64,000 bases of DNA from contig OX638355.1 of assembly GCA_951813285.1 (NCBI GenBank), positions 4,235,136 through 4,299,135 of the forward strand, written 5' to 3'. Origin of the DNA: Terriglobia bacterium (GTDB lineage: Bacteria; Acidobacteriota; Terriglobia; Versatilivoradales; Versatilivoraceae). Below are positions 9,959 through 18,563 of the stretch, piece after piece. A program made the position numbers and the translations under genes. Numbering within the stretch: position 1 is the first letter of the stretch; each line of letters starts with the position of its first letter. The notes under the pieces were generated by a model, which worked only from the letters and a program-made list of their open reading frames with translations, was not told the DNA's origin and did no database searches.

Positions 9959-10320
9959 TGCAGCCATCCTGGAGGCACAGGTTGAAACAGGCGTTCTCCC
10001 TGGAGCGATACGAGGAGCCGCTTACAGACCAGGAACGCCGACTGCTGGAGAGAATCGCGGCAGCCGTCGTGCGGCGGCGAATGGAGACACCGGCCCTCTT
10101 CATCCTGGAGTCGGCCAAGCCGCTCAACTACCTGGGGAGCCAGGCCATGGCCTTCTTTGAACCGGTGGTTCGCGGACTCTTCGCGGCCACCGATTATGGA
10201 CGGGTCCGGCGCATCCTGGAGCGCCGCCAAAGCGTCGAAACCCTGCTGCAAGAGATCGAGAATCAGGGGGCGGGAAAAGACCCGGCCTCCGCCGACCACC
10301 TCGAGGGAGCCGCCGAGTGA
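9955..10320 (+). CDS. unknown 121-residue protein coupled to the GlmL-like ATPase
   Basis: Starts at ATG 9955 (or 9958), overlapping the previous gene by 4 bp, and ends in the start codon of the GlmL-like gene (TGA overlapping GTG at 10317). The protein is helical and basic, with a moderately hydrophobic central segment (FILESAKPLNYLGSQAMAFF, about residues 46-65) and a C-terminal helix ERRQSVETLLQEIE. No enzymatic motif is seen. The double overlap implies stoichiometric co-translation with the ATPase, so it is a good candidate subunit or membrane adaptor. Confidence 0.75.
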   Translation: MMQPSWRHRLKQAFSLERYEEPLTDQERRLLERIAAAVVRRRMETPALFILESAKPLNYLGSQAMAFFEPVVRGLFAATDYGRVRRILERRQSVETLLQEIENQGAGKDPASADHLEGAAE

Positions 10321-12134
10321 CCCCGTTGGACGACATTCGAGTCATTCTCGCCACCGACTGCGGCAGCACCACCACCAAGGCCATCCTGATCCAGAAGGTA
10401 GGGGACGAGTACCGCCAGACCCATCGAGGCGAAGCCCCCACCACGGTGGAAGCCCCCTTCGAAGACGTGACTCTGGGCGTGCTCAACGCGGTGACGGAGT
10501 TGGGAGAGCTTTCGGGCCGCAAGCTGCTGGACGCCGAGGGCCGGATCATACGCCCCACCAGGGGTGAGGAGGGATGCGATCTCTATATCTCCACCTCCAG
10601 CGCCGGCGGAGGGCTGCAGATGATGGTGGCCGGAGTGGTCCGGTCGATGACGGCCGAAAGCGCCGAGAGGGCCGCCCTCGGAGCCGGCTCGATCGTGATG
10701 GACGTCATCGCCCTCAACGACCGGCGCCTGCCCCACCAGCGCATCGAACGCATCCGCCAGCTACGGCCGGACATGATATTGATCGCCGGCGAGGTCGACG
10801 GCGCCCGGACCGACAAGGTGATCAAGATTACCGAGACCATTGGGGCCGCCGATCCCAAGCCCCGACTGGGGGCCGGTTATCGCCTGCCGGTCATCTATGC
10901 CGGCAACCGCTCCCGCCGCGACGAAGTCACCCGGGTGCTGGGTGAAAAGACCAGTCTCAGCATCGTCGACAACCTTCGGCCTACCCTGGAAGAGGAGGTC
11001 CTCCTGCCCGCCCGCGAGCGCATCCATGACCTGTTTCTGGAGCACGTCATGCAACAGGCGCCCGGCTACGCCAAGCTGATGGAATGGGTCGACGCCGACA
11101 TCCAGCCCACTCCTGCCGCCGTAGGAGCCATCCTCAAGCGGGTGGCCACTGAAGCCGGGATCAACGCCGTGGGAGTGGATATCGGCGGGGCCACCACCGA
11201 TGTCTTCAGCGTGTTCGGGGAAGACTTCAACCGCACCGTGTCGGCCAACCTGGGGATGAGCTACTCCATCTCCAACGTCCTGGCCGAAGCCGGACTGGCC
11301 AATGTCATGCGATGGATACCCTTTACCATGGAGGAGCGGGATCTGCGCAACCGCATCAAGAACAAGATGATCCGCCCGACCACCATCCCCCAGACGGCCG
11401 AGGAGCTGGTCTTCGAACAGGCGGTGGCCAGAGAGGCGCTCCGCCTGGCCTTCCTCCAGCACCGGTCCTTCGCCACCCGGCTCAAGGGGGTGCAGCAGCA
11501 ACGCACCATCGCCGATTCCTTCGAGCAGGACGCGGGGATCGAATCCCTGGTGAAGATGGTAGACTTGGACCTGCTGGTGGCCTCCGGCGGCGTGCTCTCT
11601 CACGCGCCCCGAGCGGAGCAGACCGCCATGATGCTGATCGACTCCTTCCTCCCGGAGGGGATTACCCGCCTGGCCAAGGACAGCATCTTCATGATGCCCC
11701 ACCTTGGCGTCCTGTCGCAGGTGCATGCCCGGGCAGCCACCGAAGTCTTCGAAAAGGACTGCCTGGTCGTGCTGGGCACCTGCATCGCCCCGCGGGGCAC
11801 GGCCAGGCCCGGCAGGCCGGCCCTGGCCTACAGGCTGGAGCTTCCCGGAGGCGAAGAGAGACGGGAGACCCTCCAGGTTGGCGAGATGCGTCGGCACCCC
11901 TTGGAGACCGGCACCGAGGCCCGGGTTCACCTGGACCCCGCCCGGGATTTCGACCTGGGATCCGGCAAAGGTGTGCCCCTGGAAGTCACGGTTCAAGGAG
12001 GAACCGTCGGGCTGATTGTCGATTGCCGGGGGCGGCCCCTGTCGCTCTCCTCGGATCCAGCCGAGAGAACTGGCGCTCTGAAGACCTGGATCGAGGAAAT
12101 CGGCGTCTATTCCCCGGAGGCGATCCCTCACTGA
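10317..12134 (+). CDS. GlmL/MutL-like ASKHA ATPase
   Basis: A 605-residue protein of the MutL/GlmL family (actin-Hsp70-sugar kinase fold). The phosphate 1 loop DCGSTTTKAILIQK starts near residue 13 and the phosphate 2 loop VGVDIGGATTDVFSVFG near 284; the conserved TSSAGGGLQMMV and ASGGVLSHAPRAEQT segments are also present. The family was named after a protein encoded beside glutamate mutase, where a reactivase-like role is assumed. No mutase or B12-binding domain is encoded in this window. The C-terminal 120 residues after the ASKHA core are extra compared with the shorter GlmL proteins. It begins at GTG overlapping the previous stop and is followed 4 bp later by a KOW-domain gene and membrane-protein genes, which argues for a different job here. 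Confidence 0.85.
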   Translation: MTPLDDIRVILATDCGSTTTKAILIQKVGDEYRQTHRGEAPTTVEAPFEDVTLGVLNAVTELGELSGRKLLDAEGRIIRPTRGEEGCDLYISTSSAGGGLQMMVAGVVRSMTAESAERAALGAGSIVMDVIALNDRRLPHQRIERIRQLRPDMILIAGEVDGARTDKVIKITETIGAADPKPRLGAGYRLPVIYAGNRSRRDEVTRVLGEKTSLSIVDNLRPTLEEEVLLPARERIHDLFLEHVMQQAPGYAKLMEWVDADIQPTPAAVGAILKRVATEAGINAVGVDIGGATTDVFSVFGEDFNRTVSANLGMSYSISNVLAEAGLANVMRWIPFTMEERDLRNRIKNKMIRPTTIPQTAEELVFEQAVAREALRLAFLQHRSFATRLKGVQQQRTIADSFEQDAGIESLVKMVDLDLLVASGGVLSHAPRAEQTAMMLIDSFLPEGITRLAKDSIFMMPHLGVLSQVHARAATEVFEKDCLVVLGTCIAPRGTARPGRPALAYRLELPGGEERRETLQVGEMRRHPLETGTEARVHLDPARDFDLGSGKGVPLEVTVQGGTVGLIVDCRGRPLSLSSDPAERTGALKTWIEEIGVYSPEAIPH

Positions 12135-12138
12135 AGCC

Positions 12139-13269
12139 ATGGCCCACGCCTACACTCCCGGTCTCAAGGTGACGGAGAACGAGTTGCTCCACAGGCGGCG
12201 GGTTCTGCCCATCCCCGGGGAGGTGGTGGTCGAGGAGGGAGCCAGGGTCGAGCCCCATCAGGTGGTGGCCCGCACCTTCCTGCCGGGCAAGGTCGAAATC
12301 GTCAACGTCGCCAACAAGATGGGTGTCGATCAGAGCGACGTGCCGGGGGCCATGCTCAAGAAGGAAGGCGAGCAGGTGCGCCAGGGCGAGGTCATTGCCG
12401 AAGCCAAGTCGCTGTTCGGCCTGCTCACCTCCCGAGCGGCGGCCACCCTGGATGGGACCATCGAAAGCGTTTCCGGTGTCACCGGGCAGGTGGTGCTGCG
12501 GGGCCCGCCCCAACCGGTTGAAGTCGAGGCCTACATCGAGGGCCGGGTCCTGCAGGTCGTGCCCGAGCAGGGGGTGGTGGTCGAAAGCTGCGGCACCCTG
12601 ATTCAGGGAATCTTTGGCATCGGAGGCGAGGCCACCGGTGAGATTGCCATGGTTTCCTCCTCGCCCCGGGAGGTCCTGGACGAAGAGTCGCTCTCGTCGG
12701 ACCTGCGCGGCCGGGTGGTGGTGGGAGGGTCTCTGGTCACCGGAGCAGCCCTTCAGAAGGCGGTCGATCTCGGCATCCGCGGCGTGGTGGCGGGAGGATT
12801 CGACGACCAGGATCTGCGCCGATTCCTGGGCCATGACCTGGGTGTAGCCATTACCGGGCATGAAAATCTGGGAGTGACCTTGATCGTCACCGAAGGATTT
12901 GGAAGAATCGACATGGCGCCGCGCACCTTCAGGCTGTTGAAACGCCACCAGGGACAGCGGGCCTCCATCAACGGAGCCACCCAGATTCGAGCCGGCGTCA
13001 TTCGCCCCGAGGTGATTATCCCTCTCAGGGGCGCGGCCCCGCATTCACTGGAGCGGACCCGGGAGCAGGGCATGGACGTCGGAAGCACCGTCCGCATCAT
13101 CCGCAACCCATGGTTCGGAAAGCTGGGCCGGGTGGCGGCCCTGCCCTCCGAGCCGACCCGGCTGGATTCGGGGTCCAGGGCCAGGGTGGTTTCGGTGCGG
13201 GTGGAGGGCCTGGAAGAGCCGGTGTCCGTACCCCGGGCCAATGTGGAGATAATCGAGGGTCGCGACTGA
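12139..13269 (+). CDS. KOW-domain protein with barrel-sandwich-like N-terminal half
   Basis: A 376-residue soluble protein. The N-terminal 150 residues are beta-rich and glycine/valine-rich (LPIPGEVVVEEGARVEPHQ, GEVIAEAKSLFGLL), resembling a barrel-sandwich hybrid fold. The middle (RGRVVVGGSLVTGAALQKA, about residue 195) has Rossmann-like spacing. The C-terminal 60 residues contain a KOW-like beta unit (DVGSTVRIIRNPWFGKLGR). No signal peptide. It is 4 bp downstream of the GlmL-like gene, and its TGA overlaps the next ATG. Function unknown; it is possibly a cytoplasmic partner of the ATPase. Confidence 0.75.
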   Translation: MAHAYTPGLKVTENELLHRRRVLPIPGEVVVEEGARVEPHQVVARTFLPGKVEIVNVANKMGVDQSDVPGAMLKKEGEQVRQGEVIAEAKSLFGLLTSRAAATLDGTIESVSGVTGQVVLRGPPQPVEVEAYIEGRVLQVVPEQGVVVESCGTLIQGIFGIGGEATGEIAMVSSSPREVLDEESLSSDLRGRVVVGGSLVTGAALQKAVDLGIRGVVAGGFDDQDLRRFLGHDLGVAITGHENLGVTLIVTEGFGRIDMAPRTFRLLKRHQGQRASINGATQIRAGVIRPEVIIPLRGAAPHSLERTREQGMDVGSTVRIIRNPWFGKLGRVAALPSEPTRLDSGSRARVVSVRVEGLEEPVSVPRANVEIIEGRD

Positions 13270-14468
13270 TGAAACTCCTTTGTGCGCTGGCTCTATGGGT
13301 CGCCACCCTGGCACTCGCTCCGTTGCTTGAGGCGCAGGACGCTCCTTCGAAGGCACCGTCTCCGCCGACCGGAGTGCAAGCGTCGGACGTACCCAACGAT
13401 TCGGGGCACGCCATCGAGATCCGCTGGAAGGACTCTCCCGACCCCAGCGTCCTCTCCTATGAAGTCTTCCGGTCACCCGTGCCCGAGGAAACGGCTCCGG
13501 GCACCGAGGAGGCCTCCTGGCTGTCGCTGGGATCGGTGGGCCCCGGCGAGGAGTCGTGGACATTCTCCAGCGCCGAACGGGGAGTCCGCTATTCTTTCAA
13601 GGTAGTGGCCACAACGGCCGACTCCAGTGCCTCTTCCGAAATCGTGACCGGAGAATCCAGGGCCCAGTGGTTCGACCGGGACAAGCTGTGGATTCTCATC
13701 ATCGGCGGCACCATCTGTTTCTTTGTCGTCCTCTTTATCCAGCTGGCGAGCCGAGGCCGCAAACTGTTCGTGCGCAAGATCGCGGGCCTGGAAGCTGTCG
13801 ACGAAGCCGTGGGCCGCGCCACCGAGATGGGGCGGCCGGTAGTCTTCGTGCCGGGGATCATGGACATGGACAACGTTCAGACCCTGGCCGGTCTCACGCT
13901 GCTGGGATACGTCTCCCGCACCATCGCCGAGTACGACGCCAAGTTGGACGTCCCGGTCAGCCGCTCTCTGGTCATGACCACCGGCAGGGAGGTGGTGAGG
14001 CAGGCCTACCTGGAAGCCGGCCGCCCCGAGAGCTACAACGAGGACATGGTCCACTACCTCACTGACGAGCAGTTCGGCTACGTCGCCGGGGTCAACGGCA
14101 TGCTGCTTCGGGACGAGCCGGCCACCTGCCTCTACATGGGAGCCTTTTTCGCCGAATCCCTGCTGCTGGCCGAGACCGGCAACCGGATCGGGGCCATCCA
14201 GATCGCCGGCACCGCCATGCCTTCTCAGCTTCCATTCTTCGTGGCGGCCTGTGACTACACGCTGATGGGCGAGGAACTCTTCGCGGCCAGCGCCTATCTG
14301 AGCGGCGATCCCAAGCAACTGGGCAGTCTCAAAGGGCAGGATGTGGGCAAGCTGATCGTGATGGGGGCCATTCTTCTGGGGAGCCTCACCGCCACCCTGG
14401 CGCTGTGGACGGGAAGTGGAAGCCTTCAGTCGGTGGTGGATTTTCTCAAGCTGGAGATGTTCGTCTAG
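13269..14468 (+). CDS. fibronectin type III / DUF6754 membrane protein
   Basis: A 399-residue protein with a signal peptide (MKLLCALALWVATLALAP) and one extracytoplasmic fibronectin III-like domain (about residues 35-130, with EIRWKDSPDPSVLSYEVFRS). A membrane helix (about 140-160) and a cytoplasmic domain of about 200 residues (RPVVFVPGIMDMDNVQTLAG, IGAIQIAGTAMPSQLPFF) follow, and a second membrane helix lies near residue 370. The architecture matches what is called DUF6754. Start fixed by the TGATG overlap with the KOW gene. Function unknown; the cytoplasmic domain could dock the ATPase. Confidence 0.8.
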   Translation: MKLLCALALWVATLALAPLLEAQDAPSKAPSPPTGVQASDVPNDSGHAIEIRWKDSPDPSVLSYEVFRSPVPEETAPGTEEASWLSLGSVGPGEESWTFSSAERGVRYSFKVVATTADSSASSEIVTGESRAQWFDRDKLWILIIGGTICFFVVLFIQLASRGRKLFVRKIAGLEAVDEAVGRATEMGRPVVFVPGIMDMDNVQTLAGLTLLGYVSRTIAEYDAKLDVPVSRSLVMTTGREVVRQAYLEAGRPESYNEDMVHYLTDEQFGYVAGVNGMLLRDEPATCLYMGAFFAESLLLAETGNRIGAIQIAGTAMPSQLPFFVAACDYTLMGEELFAASAYLSGDPKQLGSLKGQDVGKLIVMGAILLGSLTATLALWTGSGSLQSVVDFLKLEMFV

Positions 14469-14477
14469 GAAAACCGA

Positions 14478-15314
14478 ATGCGACGACAGATACCGTTGCT
14501 GATCACCTTTGTGGTGGGGGTCATCATGCTGTTCGAGGCCTTCATCCCCCACCCGCCCTTCGACCAGCTCAACGAGAGCCTGTCCATCACCTTTGACGTG
14601 CTGGCCGCCTTCGCCTTCGTGCTGGGCGGGGGCAACCTGGCCAAGATCCACCTGGCCAAGATCTCCCGTTCTCAGCCCGGTTGGGGGTACAGCGCGGTCA
14701 CCATGACGGGCTTTTTCGCCGTGCTGGCCATCGGGCTCTTCAAGGTGGGAGGACCGTCCGGAGTCAAGCACGCCCTGGAGGCTGAAGGGAGCTGGTTTCA
14801 AGCCGCCTACGACTACTGCTTCCTTCCCCTGTCGGCGACCACCTTCTCCCTGCTGGCCTTCTTTGTGGCTTCCGCTTCCTATCGGGCCTTCCGGGCCAAG
14901 AACCGCGAAGCCACCGTCCTGCTGATCGCCGCTCTGATCATCCTGGTGGGCCGGACGCTGGTGGGCACGGCGCTTACCGAAACCTTGCCGGGCTCGCTCG
15001 AGCTGCTGTTCGGTGCTCTGCTGGCCTACCTTGCATGGGAGCAATACCGCTCCAAGCGCTGGGTCTCACTTTCGTTGATTGGCGGACTAGCCGCCTTTGT
15101 GCTGGCTCGCACCCTCTATGGTTACCTGATCCTGGCCGGAGGAGGAGACTTCTACCTCCTGACCGTTCCCGACCTGGTCAACTGGATCATGGTCGTGCCC
15201 CAGTTGGCGGGTCAACGGGCCATCATGATCGGTATCTGCCTGGGCATCATTTCCATGTCGCTCCGACTCATCCTCGGAGTGGAACGCTCTTATCTGGGAA
15301 GCGATAACGACTAG
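14478..15314 (+). CDS. polytopic membrane protein of the GlmL-like cluster
   Basis: A 278-residue, very hydrophobic protein with about eight predicted helices, beginning with a helix at residues 4-20. Few charged residues lie within the helices, and no transporter motif is recognised. It starts 9 bp after the DUF6754 gene, with AGGAAAA 5 nt upstream of the ATG, and is followed 12 bp later by another membrane gene. It is probably a permease-like or scaffold subunit. Confidence 0.75.
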   Translation: MRRQIPLLITFVVGVIMLFEAFIPHPPFDQLNESLSITFDVLAAFAFVLGGGNLAKIHLAKISRSQPGWGYSAVTMTGFFAVLAIGLFKVGGPSGVKHALEAEGSWFQAAYDYCFLPLSATTFSLLAFFVASASYRAFRAKNREATVLLIAALIILVGRTLVGTALTETLPGSLELLFGALLAYLAWEQYRSKRWVSLSLIGGLAAFVLARTLYGYLILAGGGDFYLLTVPDLVNWIMVVPQLAGQRAIMIGICLGIISMSLRLILGVERSYLGSDND

Positions 15315-15326
15315 GACGAAATCCGC

Positions 15327-16229
15327 ATGGCTCAAAAGGAAAGACCCTCGATGTTTGAACGCCTGCAGGTCATTGACCGACGCTGGATCTTCCTGTTCAT
15401 CATGCTGGCGGTCGTGATTCCTCTGGCCTTCGACCTGACCATCGACGAAGTCGCAACTCCCGAGGTTCAGGCCATCTATGATCGAATCGAGGCGCTTCCC
15501 CCCGGCTCCAATGTTCTGCTCCCATTCGATTACGGCCCCGAAAGCGAGCCCGAGCTCCAGCCCATGGCCGACAGCTATGTTCGCCACCTCGGCCGCCGCA
15601 AGCAGAAGCTGTTCTTCATGTGCCTGGTGCCTACCGGTCAGGCACAGACGCTCAAGACGGTCGATCACGTGCTCGAGCAGGAGTTCTCCGACTACAGGTA
15701 TGGCCGGGACTATGTCATGCTGGGCTTCAGGCCGGGCGGACAAGGGGTCATCCAGGTGGTGGTGGCGGACTTTCGCACCCTCTATCAGTCGGATGTCGAA
15801 GGTACGCCCATCGACAAGATCCCCATAATGCAGAACGTCAAGGGGCTCAAGGACATGGATCTCATCCTCAACATCAGCGGGGGGTACCCCGGACTCAAGG
15901 AGTGGGTCCAGTTCGGGGGCGATCGCACCGGCGTACCGGTCGCCGGAGGGGTTACCGCGGTCATGGCGCCGTTGCTCTACCCCTACTATCCGAGGCAGCT
16001 CAGCGGGATCATGGGCGGCCTGAAAGCGGCCGCCGAGTACGAGTCCCTCCTGATCAAGGGGTACTCGGAAGCCTACGGGGCGGATACGGAGAGGTTTGCC
16101 GCCATTCGACGCATGGGTCCCCAAACCCTGGCCCACCTGGTGATCATCCTGTTCCTGGTGGTCGGGAACATCGCCTACTTTGCCTCACGCGGATCGTCGG
16201 GTGAACGGCTGAAGTCTCTGGAAAAGTAA
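15327..16229 (+). CDS. bitopic membrane protein with large extracytoplasmic domain
   Basis: A 300-residue protein with an N-terminal membrane helix (about residues 22-40) and a C-terminal one (about 268-288). Between them is a 225-residue alpha/beta domain whose strand-helix pattern (LPPGSNVLLPFDYGPESEPE, KQKLFFMCLVPTGQAQTL, MDLILNISGGYPGL) suggests a periplasmic-binding-protein or Rossmann-like fold. Whether that domain is outside the cell depends on topology; the positively charged residues before the first helix suggest it is. No family recognised. It belongs to the cluster by spacing (12 and 4 bp). Confidence 0.7.
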   Translation: MAQKERPSMFERLQVIDRRWIFLFIMLAVVIPLAFDLTIDEVATPEVQAIYDRIEALPPGSNVLLPFDYGPESEPELQPMADSYVRHLGRRKQKLFFMCLVPTGQAQTLKTVDHVLEQEFSDYRYGRDYVMLGFRPGGQGVIQVVVADFRTLYQSDVEGTPIDKIPIMQNVKGLKDMDLILNISGGYPGLKEWVQFGGDRTGVPVAGGVTAVMAPLLYPYYPRQLSGIMGGLKAAAEYESLLIKGYSEAYGADTERFAAIRRMGPQTLAHLVIILFLVVGNIAYFASRGSSGERLKSLEK

Positions 16230-16233
16230 GTCA

Positions 16234-17034
16234 ATGAACGAGCAGACCAGGCGTTTCTTGGTGGTGGGTGCGGTAGGGCTGATGGGGGTGTTCGCCCTGG
16301 TCTGGAGCGCTCTGGGGCAGATGGAAGGATTCTGGGTCAGCGGGGCCGGCCTGGGCACCTGGTTCGCAGCCTTTCTGACCCTCTCCATCCTCAGCTTTCT
16401 CTACGACGACAACCCCTTCTACCGCTTCGCGGAATCACTCTTTATCGGGGTCTCGGCGGCTTACTGGATGGTCCAGGGCATCTGGCAACAGCTCATTCCC
16501 AACATGCTGGGGAGGCTGGCTCCCCATTTTGTGAACGAGCACATGGCCCAGGTTCCGTTGGAAGTGGACCCTGTCGACCGGAGCATGGCCCTGGTGCAAC
16601 TGGTTCTCGGTTGCCTGCTGCTATGGCGGCTGGCGCCCAAGGGAACCTGGATCGCCCGTTGGCCGCTGGCGGTCATTGTGGGTTGGGCCGCCGGCACCAA
16701 CCTGACCAGATATCTGGTCAGCGATTTCACCAAGCAGGTCTCACCCGCCCTGATTCCCCTGGTGGAACCCAGCCAGACGGCCTTTCTGGGAATCGATTGG
16801 ATCGGGACCCTGACAGCCCTGGTGACCGTGTTCGGGCTGCTGGCGGCCCTGATCTACTTCTTCTTCTCCGTGGAGCACAAGGGCTTCCTGGGACAGGTGT
16901 CCCGTGGAGGAATCTGGATCCTCATGATCACCTTCGGGGCCGCCTTCGGCTACACCGTCATGGGCCGAATTGCGCTGCTGGTCGGCCGCATGGAGTTCAT
17001 TTTCGTAGACTGGCTGCAGTTGATCGGCCCCTGA
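16234..17034 (+). CDS. polytopic membrane protein, last gene of the GlmL-like cluster
   Basis: A 266-residue protein with about six to seven membrane helices (first at residues 9-26). A conspicuous stretch WARALGQ-like is absent, and no known transporter motif is seen; SFLYDDNPFYRFAESLFIGV (about residues 50-69) is probably a re-entrant or cytoplasmic loop. The start lies 4 bp after the preceding stop, with GGAAAAG inside the preceding gene as ribosome-binding site. It ends 12 bp before a convergent gene, closing the 14-gene + strand run. Confidence 0.72.
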   Translation: MNEQTRRFLVVGAVGLMGVFALVWSALGQMEGFWVSGAGLGTWFAAFLTLSILSFLYDDNPFYRFAESLFIGVSAAYWMVQGIWQQLIPNMLGRLAPHFVNEHMAQVPLEVDPVDRSMALVQLVLGCLLLWRLAPKGTWIARWPLAVIVGWAAGTNLTRYLVSDFTKQVSPALIPLVEPSQTAFLGIDWIGTLTALVTVFGLLAALIYFFFSVEHKGFLGQVSRGGIWILMITFGAAFGYTVMGRIALLVGRMEFIFVDWLQLIGP

Positions 17035-17046
17035 AGGACCATCGCC

Positions 17047-18009
17047 TCAATCCAGGTAATAGCCGGCGCCGATCAGCACCGGAACTCCAAAAGACGTGAC
17101 CCGCTTGACGAAGGTCACCTTGCGCTGCCACTGGTTGGTGCCCGGATTCCGGTTCGAGTAGTAGAGGAAGGTTTCACCAAAAGCATTGGCAACGCCCAGA
17201 ACGTTCCGTCCCCCGAAACTGCCGATGAAATTGGAGGACAACTCGGAGCCGATCAGGGGATTTGCCGGGGAGCCGGTAAAGAGGGTGTAGCCGTAGGTGT
17301 CCAGCCCGAACAGGTAGATGGAGCCGCTTCGCCAACGGGGATCGTTGGCCAGGCTGACCGAGGCGAAATACCCCCCCGAATCCAACTCCATGGCGGCGCA
17401 ACGGACAAACTCCTGCAGACTTTCGGGGGAAGGATCCTCATCCAGCCCCATGGCGTGGACTTCTTCGCTCCAGCAGGTACCCGGAATGTCACGGCGATAG
17501 ACTCCTGCACCGATCGCCCCCGGGGTTCCGCCCCAGTCGAGTGCCTTGACATAGGAAGCCTTCGGCTCATCCCTGCCGGTGGCCGGATTGGTGAAGGAGT
17601 AATAGATCCAGCCCTCGTCGGAGTGGCCCATGACACGAGTCAGCTCCTTGTAGTAGTCGTTGCCGAAGGCGTCGATCAGCAGCCCCCAGGGCTCCCCTTC
17701 CCTGGAGGGGTCGGGTGGGAAGACGAAGGCTCGAGCCATGTCGGTCATGGGAGTCACTTCGTCGACGAAGATATAGGTGGAGCCGCTCTTCCATTGCTCG
17801 TCCTCGTTGAAGGCCCGCCGGGCCTCTTCGATGCCCATTTCCTGGACGTACTCGTAGGCGCATTGGACAAAAGCCTGGACGTCACCCTGGGTGCGCACGG
17901 CGCCGGCCGCGACGAAGCGCTCCGCACAAGTATCAGCCGAGACCAGGGCCGGCGAGACGAGGATGGTGGCCAACGAAACCAAAAGGGAAAGACAATTGGA
18001 TCGAATCAT
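17047..18009 (-). CDS. secreted Cache-domain protein
   Basis: A 320-residue protein with a clear signal peptide (MIRSNCLSLLVSLATILVSP). It contains two copies of a single-Cache-like unit, about residues 30-170 and 175-320, each with the pattern YxF/YxxxxxxPL and ending in a glycine-tyrosine stretch (IGAGVYRRD and IGAGYYLD). No transmembrane helix or kinase/chemotaxis output domain follows, so this is a free periplasmic or secreted ligand-binding protein. GGAGAA lies 8 nt before the chosen ATG. It is convergent with the preceding operon. Confidence 0.8.
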   Translation of the reverse strand: MIRSNCLSLLVSLATILVSPALVSADTCAERFVAAGAVRTQGDVQAFVQCAYEYVQEMGIEEARRAFNEDEQWKSGSTYIFVDEVTPMTDMARAFVFPPDPSREGEPWGLLIDAFGNDYYKELTRVMGHSDEGWIYYSFTNPATGRDEPKASYVKALDWGGTPGAIGAGVYRRDIPGTCWSEEVHAMGLDEDPSPESLQEFVRCAAMELDSGGYFASVSLANDPRWRSGSIYLFGLDTYGYTLFTGSPANPLIGSELSSNFIGSFGGRNVLGVANAFGETFLYYSNRNPGTNQWQRKVTFVKRVTSFGVPVLIGAGYYLD

Positions 18010-18097
18010 GGTCAATTCTCCGAAGCTTTGGCAGCGAAAGGATATTGGGAACACCTCGTGGGAAGTATAGTTGAAGCAAGTAGGGACGTCCTGACGG

Positions 18098-18412
18098 TCA
18101 GGCCGGGACTTCGACCCGGTGCTCCCGCACCTGATCCAGCCTGTCCGCCAAGCGGTCCTGTTCCCTTTCAAGATCGTACTGGTTCTGGAGTCCCATCCAG
18201 AATTCGGCAGAGTTTCCAAAGAAGCGCGAGAACAGCAGCGCAGTCTCCGCTGTAATGGACCGTTGGCCGTGAACAATGGCATGGATCCGGCGAGCGTCCA
18301 CAGCGATTGCCTGGGCCAGCCGGTACTGAGTGATCTTCATGGGGCCGAGGAATTCATCATTGAGAATCTCACCGGGGTGAATGGGAGGTAGTTTCTTGGG
18401 ACCGGCTGCCAT
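18098..18412 (-). CDS. higA: HigA-type antitoxin
   Basis: A 104-residue helix-turn-helix protein with the HigA/VapI signature: IHPGEILNDEFLGPMKITQ, then RIHAIVHGQRSITAETALLF and the C-terminal FWMGLQNQYDLE. Such proteins bind DNA, autorepress their operon and neutralise a HigB mRNA interferase. In this locus toxin should precede antitoxin, but only the C-terminal part of a higB frame is found directly upstream. So this gene may be a solitary antitoxin or regulator. GGAG lies 7 nt before the ATG. Confidence 0.92.
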   Translation of the reverse strand: MAAGPKKLPPIHPGEILNDEFLGPMKITQYRLAQAIAVDARRIHAIVHGQRSITAETALLFSRFFGNSAEFWMGLQNQYDLEREQDRLADRLDQVREHRVEVPA

Positions 18413-18461
18413 GGGTCTGCTCCTGTCTTGGGTTTCTTCCCGCTTTCAAGTCTCTGCTAAC

Positions 18462-18563
18462 TCAATGGTAGTCCACGATCTCTACCAGATAGGCATTTCC
18501 TGGCTTGCAGGAAAAGCAGATCCGCCACCGGTTAACCTCGATCACTCGGATCTTGGGAAAGTT
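18462..18563 (-). pseudogene. higB: remnant of HigB-type toxin (C-terminal third)
   Basis: Translating the - strand gives a frame ending in NRWRICFSCKPGNAYLVEI followed by VDYH and stop at 18462-18464. This is the typical HigB C terminus (WRICF, then VEIVDYH). Only about 33 residues can be read; upstream sequence belongs to the 3' end of the DUF309 gene and shows no HigB N-terminal residues. The toxin is therefore truncated, 49 bp upstream of higA. A frameshifted N-terminal part was looked for and not seen. Confidence 0.75.

Noticed and set aside
10317-12134. Glutamate mutase accessory role for the GlmL-like protein
   Set aside because: The family name suggests it, but no mutase subunits or B12-binding domain are encoded in the window, so I do not transfer the function.
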